This document shows, one piece after another, positions 4,838-5,023 of a stretch of 5,023 bases of DNA (position 1 is its first letter; each line of letters starts with the position of its first letter). The position numbers and the translations under genes are program-made. Location: assembly GCA_014729665.1 (NCBI GenBank), contig WJJO01000349.1, forward strand, positions 1 through 5,023. Direction: 5' to 3'. A model generated the notes under the pieces. That model ran no database searches, was not told the DNA's origin, and saw nothing but the letters and a program-made list of their open reading frames with translations. Source of the DNA: Caldifarciminota bacterium (GTDB taxonomy: Bacteria; Hydrothermota; Tepidihabitantia; B3-TA06).

Positions 4838-5023
4838 AATCGACTTCGATTAAATATCCTTTCAAGCAAACAAGATTGAGCTACAACCGGATGAGCCGGT
4901 TCTACGACATTCTTGCCGGTACAAGCGAAAAGAAATTGATTCGCAAGGGTGTAGAAAAACTCGAAATCCAATCCGGTGAAAAGGTTCTGGATATCGGTTG
5001 CGGTACCGGGACCGCTCTTATGA
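4831..5023 (+). CDS. UbiE/MenG-like class I methyltransferase, N-terminal part
   Basis: The open frame runs off the right edge after 64 codons. It begins with a short basic lead (about 1-17), then SYNRMSRFYDILAGTSEKKL (17-36) and motif I, KVLDIGCGTG (51-60). The 'Y...S..YD.l.' lead followed by VLDIGCGTG is typical of the UbiE/MenG/COQ5 group and related SAM methyltransferases, many of which act on quinones or lipids. The missing C-terminal part prevents a firm subfamily. GTG at 4831 is the earliest start, because TAA lies directly before it in frame at 4828-4830; ATG at 4891 would cut off the conserved lead. The start overlaps the nitroreductase stop by seven bases (4831-4837), and only a weak GAAAGGG lies 13 bases upstream, so translation is probably coupled to the upstream gene. 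It is the second methyltransferase in this small cluster. Confidence 0.85.
   Translation, partial: MVESTSIKYPFKQTRLSYNRMSRFYDILAGTSEKKLIRKGVEKLEIQSGEKVLDIGCGTGTALM

Noticed and set aside
1..5023. CRISPR array, tRNA genes, rRNA, complete insertion sequence
   Set aside because: I saw no regularly spaced repeats, no tRNA cloverleaf other than the tmRNA tRNA-like domain, no rRNA landmarks and no intact transposase frame.

Overview
The window looks like a bacterial chromosome segment of moderate GC. It carries a complete tmRNA gene, a ComEC/Rec2 competence channel gene, sigma70-type promoters, Shine-Dalgarno sites and lipobox-type secretion, and I see no phage or plasmid genes. The lipoprotein has an Ig/PKD-like domain followed by a 'YFPRDIGYKWFY' element. 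That style is common in poorly cultured didermic lineages (FCB group, WOR-3-like), so I lean that way, but the taxonomic guess is weak and rests on style only.

Layout. Positions 1-471 (minus strand) hold the N-terminal 157 residues of a surface lipoprotein, which runs off the left edge, with a near-consensus promoter at 510-537. Positions 547-795 (minus) hold the decayed tail of a second gene resembling the lipoprotein's Ig-like domain, broken by an in-frame TAA. Positions 796-2838 (plus) encode ComEC. Its channel core is intact, but its C-terminal metallo-beta-lactamase-like domain is shortened and has lost the metal-binding motif. A palindromic REP-like element shares the comEC stop codon. 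Positions 2884-3089 hold a strong promoter and two GAA-loop hairpins, and they lead into the tmRNA gene (3090-3444), which is closed by a classic intrinsic terminator at 3467-3492.

Positions 3493-3662 are non-coding apart from debris: an imperfect 22-bp tandem repeat with a GGGGACAG-type core and a possible short gene remnant. From 3663 to the right edge, three metabolic genes run in the same direction: a class I SAM-dependent methyltransferase, a small FMN nitroreductase, and the start of a UbiE/MenG-like methyltransferase. The third overlaps the second by 7 bases and is probably translationally coupled to it. Each of the first two has its own promoter and a very short leader.

I found no clear new multi-gene system. 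The most unusual points are the dead-looking metallo-beta-lactamase domain of ComEC, the decayed lipoprotein paralogue beside its living relative, the duplicated 10-mer at the tmRNA resume codon, the paired GAA-loop hairpins just upstream of tmRNA, and a shared promoter style (16-bp spacer, three of five ending in CCCC before the -10 box).
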